Assembly: GCF_002531725.1 (NCBI RefSeq)
Contig: NZ_NWSQ01000005.1
Location: 186,001 to 250,000 of the forward strand
Direction: 5' to 3'
Source of the DNA: Rhizobium sp. L43
GTDB taxonomy: Bacteria; Pseudomonadota; Alphaproteobacteria; Rhizobiales; Rhizobiaceae
DNA: 64,000 bases
Both the position numbers and the translations under genes were made by a program. The notes beneath the pieces were generated by a model. The model was not told where the DNA came from and did no database searches. It saw nothing but the letters and a program-made list of their open reading frames with translations. Shown here one piece after another: positions 27,778 to 37,290 of the stretch; position 1 is the first letter of the stretch; each line of letters starts with the position of its first letter.

Positions 27778-29320
27778 ACTCGGCGATGATTTTGACGCGA
27801 TCGCCTGGGGAAACGGCTGCACCCGTGGGCAGGGCGTTGATGAGTTTGAAGAGATCGAGCTTGCGGTCGGTGCCCATCATCCGGGCGGCGAGCGTCGAGA
27901 TGTTTTCACCCGGCCGGACGGTGACGACGCGGATGCGCAACGGCTTCAGCGAGGCCGCCTCTGTCGGCGTCATGCGCCGGAAACTCGCGCGCAGGACATT
28001 GGCCGTCGGCTCAAGGGCGTCGCTGCCTTTCGGCACGGCGGTCAGGAAACGGAAAATTTGCGAATTGTTGCGGATCACGGTGACATCGAAATCCCAGCGG
28101 TCGGCGCTGGCGCGCGCCGTGGCTGCTTCCATGCCGTTGATGGTGATCGGCTGAATGGTCGACGGGTCGAGGCCGGTCACCCAGCCGCTGGAGATGTAGT
28201 TGGTGAGGCTCTGGTTCTGATTGTCGGCGACGCCATCGAAGCGGACGGCGATGTCGTTCGGGCCGGTCGCCATCACGGCTTCGACCTTGTTGTCGATGTG
28301 GAAATCCGGCGGCACGTCGAAGCGGATGCCGAGGCCGCCGTGCAGGAAGGTCTGACCGCGCACGTAGCCTTCCTCCGGACTGTCGCCGTAGAGCAGGCCG
28401 TCTATGCCGTCGAGATAATAATCGCGGCCCTTGTCGCCGACGGCGCCTTCCTGGCCGAAGGCGCGCGCATGGGCGCGGGCGAGCTCGATGCGCTGCGCCG
28501 AATTCGGGTGGCTCGACAGGAAGTCGAGGCTCTGGTCGGCTTCGGGATCGACGGACATGAAGCGGCTATAGGCCGCCATCGAATCGAGGAAGCGGGCGGC
28601 GGAATACGGATCGTAGCCGGCCTCGCCGAGCATGCGCACGCCGATGACATCGGCCTGCAATTCCTGCTGGCGGGAGAAGGCGGCGAGCCGCAGCTTACCG
28701 CGGGCAAGCGCCTGCTTGCCGGCGATGTCGCTCGAAAGCACCTCGGCGACGACACGGCTGGCGATGACCTCCGCCTCTTCGCGCTTCTGCCGCTCGATGC
28801 CGTGATTGGCGGTCACATGGCCCATCTCGTGCGACAGCACGGCGGCGACTTCTGAGGCATCATTGGCCAGGGCGAGCAGGCCGCGGGTGACATAGAGATA
28901 ACCGCCGGGCAGCGCAAAGGCGTTGATGGCAGGCGAATTCAAAATGGTGATGCGGTAGGACTGGCTCGGATTTTCCGACACCGCCGTCAGCGCGCCGGCG
29001 ATGCGGGCGACGAGGCGCTCGGTCTTGGCGTCCTTGTATTCGCCGCCGTAGCTTGCGACGATGCGCGGATGTTCGCGGGCCCCCATCGCCGCGCGCGGGT
29101 CGTTCTTCTGTACCTCGTCGACGATCTGTGGATTGGAAGACGGTGAGACGGTCGGCTGATAGGATTGCTCGATCAGCGGCTGGCAACCCGTCATTCCCAT
29201 AGTGATGGCCGAGAGCAGCATCAGGCGACGCGCGAAGCGCCGCGGCGCGGAGATGGCATCACTGGAAAGCGCGGGCGATTTCCACGTCGTCAAGCTTTCC
29301 AGTCTGGTTCTCCGCATCAT
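27776..29320 (-). CDS. M48-family Zn metalloprotease, lipoprotein-like, with C-terminal LysM-like domain
   Basis: Envelope peptidase of about 514 residues, related to BepA/LoiP-type M48 proteins that police outer-membrane protein assembly. The zinc site is HEMGH at 164-168 with a downstream ELQAD glutamate. The C-terminus (VRPGENISTLAARM to DRVKIIAE) looks like a degenerate LysM, possibly peptidoglycan-binding. A hydrophobic stretch ending MGMTGC gives a lipobox (Cys46), but about 30 charged residues precede it. The start is therefore uncertain (29320, or Met34 at 29221), and the frame runs further upstream to 29422. Confidence 0.88.
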   Translation of the reverse strand: MMRRTRLESLTTWKSPALSSDAISAPRRFARRLMLLSAITMGMTGCQPLIEQSYQPTVSPSSNPQIVDEVQKNDPRAAMGAREHPRIVASYGGEYKDAKTERLVARIAGALTAVSENPSQSYRITILNSPAINAFALPGGYLYVTRGLLALANDASEVAAVLSHEMGHVTANHGIERQKREEAEVIASRVVAEVLSSDIAGKQALARGKLRLAAFSRQQELQADVIGVRMLGEAGYDPYSAARFLDSMAAYSRFMSVDPEADQSLDFLSSHPNSAQRIELARAHARAFGQEGAVGDKGRDYYLDGIDGLLYGDSPEEGYVRGQTFLHGGLGIRFDVPPDFHIDNKVEAVMATGPNDIAVRFDGVADNQNQSLTNYISSGWVTGLDPSTIQPITINGMEAATARASADRWDFDVTVIRNNSQIFRFLTAVPKGSDALEPTANVLRASFRRMTPTEAASLKPLRIRVVTVRPGENISTLAARMMGTDRKLDLFKLINALPTGAAVSPGDRVKIIAE

Positions 29321-29709
29321 GTCGCTATATTGCCGGTTTACCGCAGGTTCGGACCGACCGTGGCAAGGAGAATTCAACAGGTGCGCACCCCTGATCTCGC
29401 ACTGCACAATCGGCCGATACAAGTCCTTGCTGTAGCTGATTTACGCATCGGTTGCATAGCGAGACTCTGTTTAAATGTGGCGCCGTTGCATTTTGGCAAG
29501 CCTCCGGCAGTGAGGCCTCCCTTCGCTCGGATGAAATTATGGCGAAAGTTCCGTCACAAAGCGGAGATTCGTCAATGGCGCGGAAAAAGAACGGGCCGAT
29601 TGAAGTAACCGGCCCGTTGGCGACGACAATGCGAGAAAATTGCAATCCCTGATGATTGTCCCGCGGAAAGAGCGCCTTGTGATGAAGTATTCCGCGTGTA
29701 CGATTCGGG
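29321..29709. other. Intergenic region with MFS terminator
   Basis: This 389-bp gap has no supported gene. The frame at 29452-29652 runs through the hairpin described next and lacks a clear ribosome binding site. The upstream part should hold the metalloprotease promoter. Confidence 0.4.
29583..29618 (-). terminator. Terminator of the DHA2 transporter
   Basis: AACGGGCCG (29590-29598) pairs with CGGCCCGTT (29610-29618). On the minus strand the stem is followed by CTTTTTCC, so it faces the DHA2 gene ending at 29710. Confidence 0.65.
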
Positions 29710-31248
29710 TTATTCCGCGGCTCCCGCCGTCGTCGCTTGCGGGATCTTCGCCTCGCCGGCGCGGGGCAGCTGCACAGGCTTCAGCATGATGGCAGCCACA
29801 AGGCCGATCAGCGCAATGGCGCAGGCAGTCATGAAGAGCGGCGAGAAGGCGGCGGCATAGATATCGGCGACGGCCTGGCGGCTCGGCTCGGGAAGGGCAG
29901 CCATCATCTTCGGCGTCAGCTGCTCGATATCGGCGACACCGGGAATGGAGACGCCGACCTTGCCGAGCCCATTGGCGATGATGGCGCCATAGATGGAAAT
30001 GGCGATCGACGCGCCGCCCATGCGCGACAGCGTCACCGAGCCGGTGGCGGCGCCGACGTCGCGCGCCGGTGCTGCATTCTGGACGCCGATGATGGGAACC
30101 TGCTGGGCAAGGCCGATGCCGATGCCCTGCAGCATCATGATCGCGCCGATGAAGGCGATCGGCGTTCCCGCATGGACCTGCGACAACAGCGCAAAGGCCG
30201 TGGCGCTGCAGGTGAGGCTGGCGATGGCGAACGGCTTGTAGCGCCCCGTCTTCGAGATGATGCGGCCTGCCGTCAGCGATCCGCAGACGAGGCCGCCTGT
30301 GAGAAGGATGAAGAGCAGGCCGGCGGCGGAGGGCGACAGGCCGGTGGTGGTCTGCAGGAAGAGGGCGAGATAATTGACCATGCCGATGGCGATGGCGCCA
30401 CCCATGAACGAGATCACCAGCAGCAGGCTGAAGGTCGAATTGCGGAAGAGCTGCAGGGGAACGATCGGCTCCGGCGCGCGGCGCTCGGTGAATACCCAGG
30501 CGATGGCGCAGATGACGCCGAAGGCGACGATGCCGATACTCTGGGGCGAGATCAATGCGCCGAACAATTCGCTGCTGTCGGTGGCAAGCACGATACTGGT
30601 CGTCGTCAGTGCGAGCAGGAGGGCGCCGGCATAGTCGATCTTGGGGCGGCGATGCGGTTTGCGATAGGGCAGCATGAAGGCAAGGCCGGTGAGCACGATG
30701 AAGCCGATCGGCACGTTGACCAGGAAGATCGAGCGCCAGCCGAAAAGATCGCTCATCGTGCCGCCGAGCACCGGGCCGATCGCCCCTGACGCCATCAAAA
30801 CGAGGCTGGAATAGCTCTGGTAGCGCGCCCGCTCGCGCGGCTCGAACAGATCGGCGTTGACGGCGAAGATCGACACCATGATGCCGCCGCCGCCAAGGCC
30901 CTGCAGCACGCGGGCGGCGATCAGCGTGTTCATCGAGACTGCAAGGCCGCAGACCGCGGAGCCGACGGTGAAGATGGTGATCGCCGTCATCATCACATAT
31001 TTGCGGCCGAAGAGATCGCCGAGCTTGCCATAGACCGGCATGACGGCGCTCAGCGACAGGAGATAGGCCGAGCCGATCCAGCCGAAGCGCTCGAGATGGC
31101 CGAATTCGCCGACGATCGTCGGCAGCGCCGTGGAAACGATCTGATTGTCCAGCGTCGCCATGAACATGGCCGTCATCAGGAACAAGAAGAGGATAAGCCG
31201 GCGACGAGGATCCGTCACGAGCGGCGCAGGCGCGAGTTGCATGTCCAT
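29710..31248 (-). CDS. MFS drug exporter, DHA2 (EmrB/QacA) family
   Basis: Fourteen-helix multidrug antiporter of 512 residues. The N-terminal membrane segment has the family pattern MFMATLDNQIVSTALPTIV, and motif A appears as GKLGDLFGRKYVM. No EmrA-type adaptor gene is adjacent. It is transcribed divergently from a MarR-type regulator across a 116-bp AT-rich region carrying an inverted repeat, the usual layout for a drug-inducible pump and its repressor. Confidence 0.93.
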   Translation of the reverse strand: MDMQLAPAPLVTDPRRRLILFLFLMTAMFMATLDNQIVSTALPTIVGEFGHLERFGWIGSAYLLSLSAVMPVYGKLGDLFGRKYVMMTAITIFTVGSAVCGLAVSMNTLIAARVLQGLGGGGIMVSIFAVNADLFEPRERARYQSYSSLVLMASGAIGPVLGGTMSDLFGWRSIFLVNVPIGFIVLTGLAFMLPYRKPHRRPKIDYAGALLLALTTTSIVLATDSSELFGALISPQSIGIVAFGVICAIAWVFTERRAPEPIVPLQLFRNSTFSLLLVISFMGGAIAIGMVNYLALFLQTTTGLSPSAAGLLFILLTGGLVCGSLTAGRIISKTGRYKPFAIASLTCSATAFALLSQVHAGTPIAFIGAIMMLQGIGIGLAQQVPIIGVQNAAPARDVGAATGSVTLSRMGGASIAISIYGAIIANGLGKVGVSIPGVADIEQLTPKMMAALPEPSRQAVADIYAAAFSPLFMTACAIALIGLVAAIMLKPVQLPRAGEAKIPQATTAGAAE

Positions 31249-31300
31249 GGGAGCATCATTCCGGGTTTGCTGATCTTTTATGTGCTAACAGCATATATCT

Positions 31301-31327
31301 GTCAATGGCACATTAATGACATTGGCA
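31301..31327. promoter_or_regulatory. Candidate MarR operator
   Basis: An AT-rich patch in the DHA2-marR divergent region carries CAATG (31303-31307) and CATTG (31320-31324) flanking CATTAATG, plus direct TGGCAcATT/TGGCAtATT repeats. Size and position suit a MarR dimer site overlapping both promoters. Confidence 0.45.
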
Positions 31328-31364
31328 TATTCAAATTCGGAAACGGCTCTGTTATGGTTCAGTG

Positions 31365-31892
31365 ATGAGCGACGTGCTGACCAAGACTATTCCCACGCAA
31401 CCGGCAGAGCCGGATGAGGAAAATGTGCCTCGCATCGGCCGGAGCATGGGTCGTATGCGGTTGATGACCGGGCGACGGTTGATCGGCCGGCTGGCGATCC
31501 AAAGCGCCGCACCGGGTCTCGAGCTTTCGCATCTCGATGTTCTCGATGCCGTCCGCCGGGCGCAGCCTGCCGGCGAGGTCACGGTCGGCATGATCGCGGA
31601 GATGCTGCGCATCGACCCGTCACGGGCAAGCCGGGTGGTGGCCGACATGGTCGGGCGCAACGTGCTGCGCCGCGAGGCTTCGCAGGCCGATGCGCGGCGG
31701 ATTGTCGTCGTCATGACCGAGGTCGGCCAGAATTTGCTTGCTGAGATCGTCGCGCAGAAACTGGCGATCATCTCCGAGATCGTCTCCGACTGGCCGGAGG
31801 AGGATGTCGAGCGCTTCGCAGCGCTTTTCGAGCGTTTCATCGGCGGCTACGAGGCGGTCTTCCTGTCGCGTGACAAGGATACGCCGGGTTAG
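31365..31892 (+). CDS. MarR-family transcriptional regulator
   Basis: Winged helix-turn-helix regulator of about 175 residues. The recognition region is TVGMIAEMLRIDPSRASRVVADM followed by the wing sequence REASQADARRIVVVMTEVG, both typical of MarR. The ATG at 31365 directly follows an in-frame GTG at 31362. Divergent placement points to control of the DHA2 exporter and of itself. Confidence 0.92.
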   Translation: MSDVLTKTIPTQPAEPDEENVPRIGRSMGRMRLMTGRRLIGRLAIQSAAPGLELSHLDVLDAVRRAQPAGEVTVGMIAEMLRIDPSRASRVVADMVGRNVLRREASQADARRIVVVMTEVGQNLLAEIVAQKLAIISEIVSDWPEEDVERFAALFERFIGGYEAVFLSRDKDTPG

Positions 31893-31896
31893 CGTA

Positions 31897-31928
31897 TAAG
31901 CGTGAAAAGAAGACGCACGGCGCTGTAA
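31897..31928. repeat. Partial copy of the ACAGCG/CGCTGT palindromic repeat
   Basis: AAAAGAAGACGCACGGCGCT followed by GTA matches, with small changes, the right half of the complete element at 34557-34600. It lies between marR and the thiamine pyrophosphokinase gene. Confidence 0.5.
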
Positions 31929-31989
31929 CGCAAACGACGCCGGATCGCCGGCGCCCCTTCCCCTCGACCCCCGGTTTGCGCTAAGGGCA

Positions 31990-32646
31990 ATGCCCATGAG
32001 CCCATCCACCTTCACCATCCTCCTTGGCGGCGAACTCAGCCTGACGGAGCGCCTGCGCCATGCCGTCGGCAACAGCCGGTTCATTGCGGCCGATGGCGGC
32101 ATGCGGCATGCGCTGGCACTCGATATTACGCCGGAGCTCTGGGTCGGCGATTTCGATTCGACGCCTGATGATCTCGAGGGTGCCTTTCCCGATGTGCCGA
32201 AACAGCCCTATCCCGCGGCAAAGGCGGCGACCGACGGCGAAATCGCCGTGTCGGAGGCGATCGCGCGCGGCGGGCGGCGGCTGATCCTGGCCGGCGCGCT
32301 CGGCGGCGAACGCTCCGACCATGCGCTTCAGCATCTGCTGTCGGCCGTCAGCCTGGCGGAAAGGGGCTTCGATGTACTGCTGACTTCGGGCAAGGAAGAG
32401 GCGGTGCCGCTGCTTGCCGGCACGATCGAGCTGGATCTTCCCCAGGGCAGTCTGTTTTCGGTGCTCGGGTTCAGCGAGCTGACCGGGCTTTCCATCGAGA
32501 ATGCGCGTTATCCGCTGGCCGATTTCCATCTGCCTTTCGGCGCGTCGCGCACCATTTCCAACGTCGCGGAAGGCAAGGTTTGCTTTTCGCTCATCAGCGG
32601 CCGGGCGATCGTGCTCGCCCGGCCCTATGATCTTTCCGGAGTCTGA
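31990..32646 (+). CDS. thiN: Thiamine pyrophosphokinase
   Basis: Converts thiamine to thiamine diphosphate with ATP; 218 residues. Family motifs are IAADGG near 32, GDFDS at 53-57, KAATDGE near 78 and GGERSDHALQH in the centre. The C-terminal thiamine-binding region contains GASRTISN. The symbol thiN denotes the bacterial TPK family and is tentative. An in-frame ATG two codons downstream is an alternative start. The next gene begins three bases after its stop. Confidence 0.9.
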   Translation: MPMSPSTFTILLGGELSLTERLRHAVGNSRFIAADGGMRHALALDITPELWVGDFDSTPDDLEGAFPDVPKQPYPAAKAATDGEIAVSEAIARGGRRLILAGALGGERSDHALQHLLSAVSLAERGFDVLLTSGKEEAVPLLAGTIELDLPQGSLFSVLGFSELTGLSIENARYPLADFHLPFGASRTISNVAEGKVCFSLISGRAIVLARPYDLSGV

Positions 32647-32649
32647 TTT

Positions 32650-34470
32650 TTGGCCCCTCCCATTCTGAAACTCGACGATATCTTCCTGAGCTTCGGCGGC
32701 GCACCGCTTTTGGCGGGGGCTAGCCTGCAGATCGAGCCCGGGGACAAGATCTGTCTCGTCGGGCGCAACGGCTCGGGAAAATCGACGCTCTTGAAGATCG
32801 CCGCCGGCCTGGTCGAGGCGCAGTCCGGCGAGGTCTTCCGCCATCCCTCCTCGACGGTGCGTTATCTCGAACAGGCGCCTGACTTTGCCGGCTTCAACAC
32901 GGTGCAGGCCTATGCCGAGGCCGGCCTCGGGCCGGGCGACGACCCCTATCGCGTCACCTATCTGCTGTCCCATCTCGGGCTGACCGGCGAAGAGGATCCC
33001 AAAAATCTTTCCGGCGGCGAATCGCGCCGCGCCGCCCTTGCCCGCGTGCTGGCGCCGGAGCCGGATATTCTGCTGCTCGACGAGCCGACCAACCATCTCG
33101 ACCTGCCCACAATCGAATGGCTGGAAGGCGAGCTGCAAAAGACGCGCAGCGCCCTTGTGCTGATCTCGCACGACCGGCGTTTCCTCGAAAAGGTCTCGAC
33201 GGCAACCGTCTGGCTCGACCGCGGCACCTCGCGCCGGCTCGACAGGGGCTTTTCGCATTTCGAGGCCTGGCGCGACCAGGTGCTGGAGGCCGAGGAGCTG
33301 GAACAGCACAAGCTCGGCAAGGCGATCGAGCGCGAGGAGCACTGGCTGCGTTATGGCGTCACGGCGCGGCGCAAGCGCAACATGCGCCGCCTCGGCGAAC
33401 TGCAGACGATGCGGTCGCAGTATCGCGGCCATAAGGGGCCGCAGGGCACGGTGCAGGCGACGGCTTCGGACGCGCAGGAATCCGGCAAGCTGGTGATCGA
33501 AGCCGAGAAGATCACCAAGAGCTTCGGTGACCGCTCGATCGTTACGCCCTTCTCGATCCGCGTGCATCGCGGCGATTGCATCGGTCTGGTCGGGCCGAAC
33601 GGCGCCGGCAAGACGACGCTATTGAAGATGCTGACCGGGCAGCTTTCGCCCGATAGCGGCACGATAAAGCTCGGCACCAATCTGGAGATCGCGACACTCG
33701 ACCAGAAGCGCGAGGATCTCGATCCCGAGGATACGCTCGCCAACTATCTGACCGATGGGCGCGGCGAAAACCTGCTCGTCAACGGCGAGCAGCGTCATGT
33801 CACCGGCTATATGAAGGAGTTCCTGTTCCAGCCGGAACAGGCGCGGACGCCGATCAGGAGCCTTTCCGGCGGCGAGCGCGCCCGGCTGATGCTGGCGCGC
33901 ATCCTCTCGCGCCCGGCGAATCTCCTGATCCTCGACGAACCCACAAACGATCTCGATATCGAGACGCTCGACTTGCTTCAGGAAATCGTCGCCGGCTTTC
34001 CCGGCACCGTCATTCTCGTCAGCCACGACCGCGATTTCCTCGACCGCACCGTGACCTCGACGATCGCGCCTGCCGTGCCGGATGCACCCGATGGCCGCTG
34101 GATCGAATATGCCGGCGGTTATTCCGATATGCTTGCGCAGCGCAAGGGCGCGCTCGAGGAGCGCAAGAGGGCTGAAAAAGCGGCTGAGAAGCCGAAGACG
34201 CAGGAGGCAGCGCCCTCCGCAGGAAGTGGCAAGAGCAAGCTCTCCTTCAAGCAGAAATTCGCGTTGGACAATCTGCCGAAGGAGATGGCGAAAGCCGAGG
34301 CCGAGATCGCCAAGCGCGAACAGGTGATGGCCGATCCCAATCTTTTCACGCGTGATCCCGCAGCCTTCAACCGGCTTGCCAGCGAGATGGAGAAACTGCG
34401 TGCCAGCCTGACCGACATGGAGGAGGAGTGGCTGGAGCTCGAAATGCTGCGTGAAGAGCTGGAAGGCTGA
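32650..34470 (+). CDS. ABC-F ATPase (Uup-like)
   Basis: Soluble tandem ABC protein of 606 residues, without membrane segments, of the ribosome-associated ABC-F class. ABC1 has GRNGSGKST (38-46), LSGGESRR and LLLDEPTNHLD; ABC2 has GPNGAGKTT near 316, LSGGERARL and LILDEPTNDLD. The C-terminal 80 residues form a charged coiled coil as in Uup, which binds DNA or branched structures and the ribosome. The start is TTG with GGAG nine bases upstream. Tight spacing to the TPK gene suggests one transcript. Confidence 0.93.
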   Translation: MAPPILKLDDIFLSFGGAPLLAGASLQIEPGDKICLVGRNGSGKSTLLKIAAGLVEAQSGEVFRHPSSTVRYLEQAPDFAGFNTVQAYAEAGLGPGDDPYRVTYLLSHLGLTGEEDPKNLSGGESRRAALARVLAPEPDILLLDEPTNHLDLPTIEWLEGELQKTRSALVLISHDRRFLEKVSTATVWLDRGTSRRLDRGFSHFEAWRDQVLEAEELEQHKLGKAIEREEHWLRYGVTARRKRNMRRLGELQTMRSQYRGHKGPQGTVQATASDAQESGKLVIEAEKITKSFGDRSIVTPFSIRVHRGDCIGLVGPNGAGKTTLLKMLTGQLSPDSGTIKLGTNLEIATLDQKREDLDPEDTLANYLTDGRGENLLVNGEQRHVTGYMKEFLFQPEQARTPIRSLSGGERARLMLARILSRPANLLILDEPTNDLDIETLDLLQEIVAGFPGTVILVSHDRDFLDRTVTSTIAPAVPDAPDGRWIEYAGGYSDMLAQRKGALEERKRAEKAAEKPKTQEAAPSAGSGKSKLSFKQKFALDNLPKEMAKAEAEIAKREQVMADPNLFTRDPAAFNRLASEMEKLRASLTDMEEEWLELEMLREELEG

Positions 34471-34556
34471 AGCTTCCCAGCTCGTCCTCACCTTTCCTTG
34501 ATTGGCCAGTTGATCGTCGCGCGGCATAAGGTGCCCTCCGGCAGCAAATCCCGTGT

Positions 34557-34600
34557 TACAGCGTCCTTTTTGCGCATCTGAAAAGACGCGCGGCGCTGTA
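34557..34600. repeat. ACAGCG/CGCTGT palindromic repeat, complete copy
   Basis: TACAGCG (34557-34563) and CGCTGTA (34594-34600) are the outer arms; inside, GCGCATCT pairs with AGACGCGC with one mismatch. Truncated relatives lie at 31897-31928 and 39592-39612. It belongs to a dispersed rhizobial repeat family. Confidence 0.65.
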
Positions 34601-34639
34601 GGGATATTGCCGATCGCAAGGGCGACAAGGAAAAATCAG

Positions 34640-35269
34640 ATGTCTCGCAAGCCTCATTCCAGAATTCTCATGGCACTTGCCGCCGGCGGTCTCGCCGCGC
34701 TTGCCGCAGCGCAGGCCGCACAGGCACAGGATAGCAACCGCATTCGCGTTCGCGGCGCCATCGAAAGCCTCAGCGGCGACAAACTCGTCGTCAAGACGCG
34801 CGAAGGCGGCGATGCGACGATCACGCTGAAAGCCGGTTGGAAGGTCGGCGGCATCAAAAAAGCCTCGGTCGAGGATATCAAACCCGGCGATTTCGTCGGG
34901 GTCGCCTCGCTCCCGAGAGGCACCGGCCCGGATGGGGCGATCGAGGTGCTGATCTTTCCGGCGTCGATGAAGGGAACCGGCGAGGGCAATCGCCCTTGGG
35001 ATGCACAGCCGAACAGCCAGATGACCAACGCCACCGTCAGCAATGCCGTCAAATCCGTCGACGGCCATACGATCACGCTGACCTATCAGGGCAAGGAAAA
35101 GACCATCACGATCGCCGATGCGACACCGATCGTGACCTTGGCGCCGGCGACCAAGGATGATTTGAAGACCGGCGCCGGCGTCATCGTCACCGGCGAGAAG
35201 GCGGCTGACGGCAGCATCTCGGCCAGCCAGGTGGCCGTCGGCCTCAACGGCATCACGCCGCCGATGTGA
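34640..35269 (+). CDS. Exported protein of unknown function with repeated beta-domains
   Basis: Periplasmic or secreted protein of 209 residues. A Sec signal peptide (MSRKPHSRILMALAAGG, hydrophobic to about 28) is cleaved near AQAQ. The mature part contains two similar segments (RVRGAIESLSGDKLVVKTREG and VSNAVKSVDGHTITLTYQG) resembling the small beta-barrel repeats called DUF5666 or OB-like; this is a guess from pattern. GGA lies upstream of the ATG. Its end is 9 bp from the convergent ABC gene. Confidence 0.75.
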   Translation: MSRKPHSRILMALAAGGLAALAAAQAAQAQDSNRIRVRGAIESLSGDKLVVKTREGGDATITLKAGWKVGGIKKASVEDIKPGDFVGVASLPRGTGPDGAIEVLIFPASMKGTGEGNRPWDAQPNSQMTNATVSNAVKSVDGHTITLTYQGKEKTITIADATPIVTLAPATKDDLKTGAGVIVTGEKAADGSISASQVAVGLNGITPPM

Positions 35270-35278
35270 TCGGCGGGC

Positions 35279-37126
35279 TTAGAGCGCCGGCGCGGGTACG
35301 GCAGCAGCGCCTGCACTGGCGCTGGCGCCGGTCTGGGCGACAGGCGGTTCCTCGGATTTTGACGGCAGCGCCTGCAGATGCAGGACGCGCGGCTTCAGCA
35401 CCTCGAGATAGGCCTCGGAGCGGCCGACATAGATCATGCCGCTTTCGGGCAATGTGGTGAGCAGTTTGGCCATGGTTTCCTGCCATTCCGGCTCCATGCC
35501 TTCCAGCACTTCGTCGAAGATGATCCAGCGCGGGCGTACGAGCAGCAGGCGGGCGAAACCGATCGCTTTCTGTTCGTCGCTGTCGAGCAGCTTGTCCCAG
35601 CGGGCGCGGGTATCGAGCCTTGCAATCAGCGAATGCAGGCCGGCCTTTTCGAGAGCGGCCTCGATATCCGCCTTCTGATAGGCATCGGCACTTTCGGGGA
35701 AGGCCAGCGCCTCGCGCAATGTGCCACCGGGGACATAAGCGATCTGCGGAACGAACAGCATGTCGTCGATCGGCGGCAGGCCCATCGTGCCGCTGCCGCA
35801 CGGCCAGAGGCCGGCCATCGCCTGGAACAGCAGCTTGCGGTTGACGCTGTGATCGCCATTGATCATGATCTTTTCGCCGGCCTTGATCACGACATCGGTT
35901 TCACGCAGACGGAAGCCGCCGCATTCGTCGATCTCTTCGCCGATCTTGGCGACGATGACGATATCCTTCAGCGTCAGCGTGTCGGGCGCGGTGTTTTCAT
36001 AGGCGATGCTGTTCTTCAGGTCGAAGTCCTCTTCCATGTCGACCAACGCCTGGCGGAAATCGGTGACGCGCATCAGCGTGGCGCGCCATTCGGCGATCGG
36101 GCCGAAATTGGCGACGTACCAGCGCAGCGCCGTATTGACCTGGTTGAAGGCGCCGACCGACATCATCAGCTGGCCGAGGGTGAGGCCGCCGGAGAAATAG
36201 GCCGGCGCAGCGACGATGATCGGGATGACGATCACCAGCCAGCCGTAACCGGCCGAAACCCAGGTGAGGTTGGTATTGGCCATGGCGAGCCGCTTGACGA
36301 CCCGCAGCACCGAGCTGATGTCGGTGTTGATGCGCCGGCGCTCATTCTCCTCGCCGCGGGCGACGGTGATTGCCGGCATGTTTTCGTTGGCGTGCATCAG
36401 CGTGAAGCGAAGCTCCGCCTCCTTCGAGAAACGGTCGGCATTGAGCTTCACCAACTTGCGGCCGACGACCTGGCTCAGCACCGAGGCGGACGCGGCGTAG
36501 AAAATCGCCGCCCAGACCATGTAACCCGGAATGGAGAAGCTGTGGCCGCTGATGCGGAAGATGAAACCGCTCGAAAGCTCCCAGAGCACGCCGATGAAGC
36601 TCACCAGAAGAATGGTCGACTGCAGCAGGCCGAGAACCAGCCCTGTCGTGCTTTCGGCGAGATTGCGGGAATCCTCGTGCAGGCGCTGGTCCGGATTGAC
36701 GCCGATCAGGCCGCTGGAGGCGAGCCGCAGCGCCCGCTTGCGCTTCAGCCATTGGTCGACGAGATCGCGCGACAGGCCCTCGCGCATATAGAGCGCGGTC
36801 ATCTGATTCAGCCAAGCCTGCAGCACGTTGAGCAGCAGCAGCGTGCCGGCGATCATCGCAAAGATTTCAAGCTGATGGAAGAACTCGCCGAGGTCGCGGC
36901 GCTCCAGCGAATCGTAGAAGGGCGCATTCCACTCGTTGAGGATGACCTGGCCGTAGGACGTCGCCAGGATAACGAGGATCAGCACGGTCGCCAGAAACAG
37001 CACCTTGCCACGCACTTGCGAATTCCAGAACGCTGAGAACATCACCCCGAGGCGATATGTCAGGCTGAGATCATACCCTACCCTATCCTGCCTCCGGATT
37101 CCTGGCCTCCCCTCGATTTTATCTGC
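35279..37126 (-). CDS. SbmA/BacA-YddA type ABC membrane protein with degenerate ATPase domain
   Basis: Inner-membrane protein of about 615 residues: an ABC_membrane_2/SbmA-BacA type six-helix domain (about 25-390) fused to a C-terminal ABC domain. The nucleotide site is abnormal. Walker A reads GDHSVNRKL (from 424), with Arg430 where the catalytic lysine should be and the glycines lost; the signature reads LDSDEQK instead of LSGGEQ; Walker B keeps DE (about 538-539) but is followed by VLEGMEP rather than a normal D-loop. SbmA/BacA-type proteins import peptides using proton energy, so ATP hydrolysis may have been lost here. The start at 37126 follows GGAAA; the frame extends to 37168. Confidence 0.85.
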   Translation of the reverse strand, partial: ADKIEGRPGIRRQDRVGYDLSLTYRLGVMFSAFWNSQVRGKVLFLATVLILVILATSYGQVILNEWNAPFYDSLERRDLGEFFHQLEIFAMIAGTLLLLNVLQAWLNQMTALYMREGLSRDLVDQWLKRKRALRLASSGLIGVNPDQRLHEDSRNLAESTTGLVLGLLQSTILLVSFIGVLWELSSGFIFRISGHSFSIPGYMVWAAIFYAASASVLSQVVGRKLVKLNADRFSKEAELRFTLMHANENMPAITVARGEENERRRINTDISSVLRVVKRLAMANTNLTWVSAGYGWLVIVIPIIVAAPAYFSGGLTLGQLMMSVGAFNQVNTALRWYVANFGPIAEWRATLMRVTDFRQALVDMEEDFDLKNSIAYENTAPDTLTLKDIVIVAKIGEEIDECGGFRLRETDVVIKAGEKIMINGDHSVNRKLLFQAMAGLWPCGSGTMGLPPIDDMLFVPQIAYVPGGTLREALAFPESADAYQKADIEAALEKAGLHSLIARLDTRARWDKLLDSDEQKAIGFARLLLVRPRWIIFDEVLEGMEPEWQETMAKLLTTLPESGMIYVGRSEAYLEVLKPRVLHLQALPSKSEEPPVAQTGASASAGAAAVPAPAL

Positions 37127-37290
37127 CATTACGCTTTTCCAAATCGCCCATACTGTCATTATTAACATGGTGGCGTTACCGGTCTATCAACAGATTCTAT
37201 CAGTCATTAAAGTGTGATGATGCTTGCATGGGCTGGGCCTGCATGCTTTGGCCATTGATTCGCGGCTCGACTGGGACTAATTAAAGCATT

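Noticed and set aside
29452..29652. 66-codon frame between the metalloprotease and DHA2 genes
   Set aside because: It reads through a minus-strand terminator hairpin, lacks a ribosome binding site and resembles no family.
31981..33567. 528-codon open frame opposite thiN and the ABC-F gene
   Set aside because: It spans two well-supported genes and has no motifs of its own.
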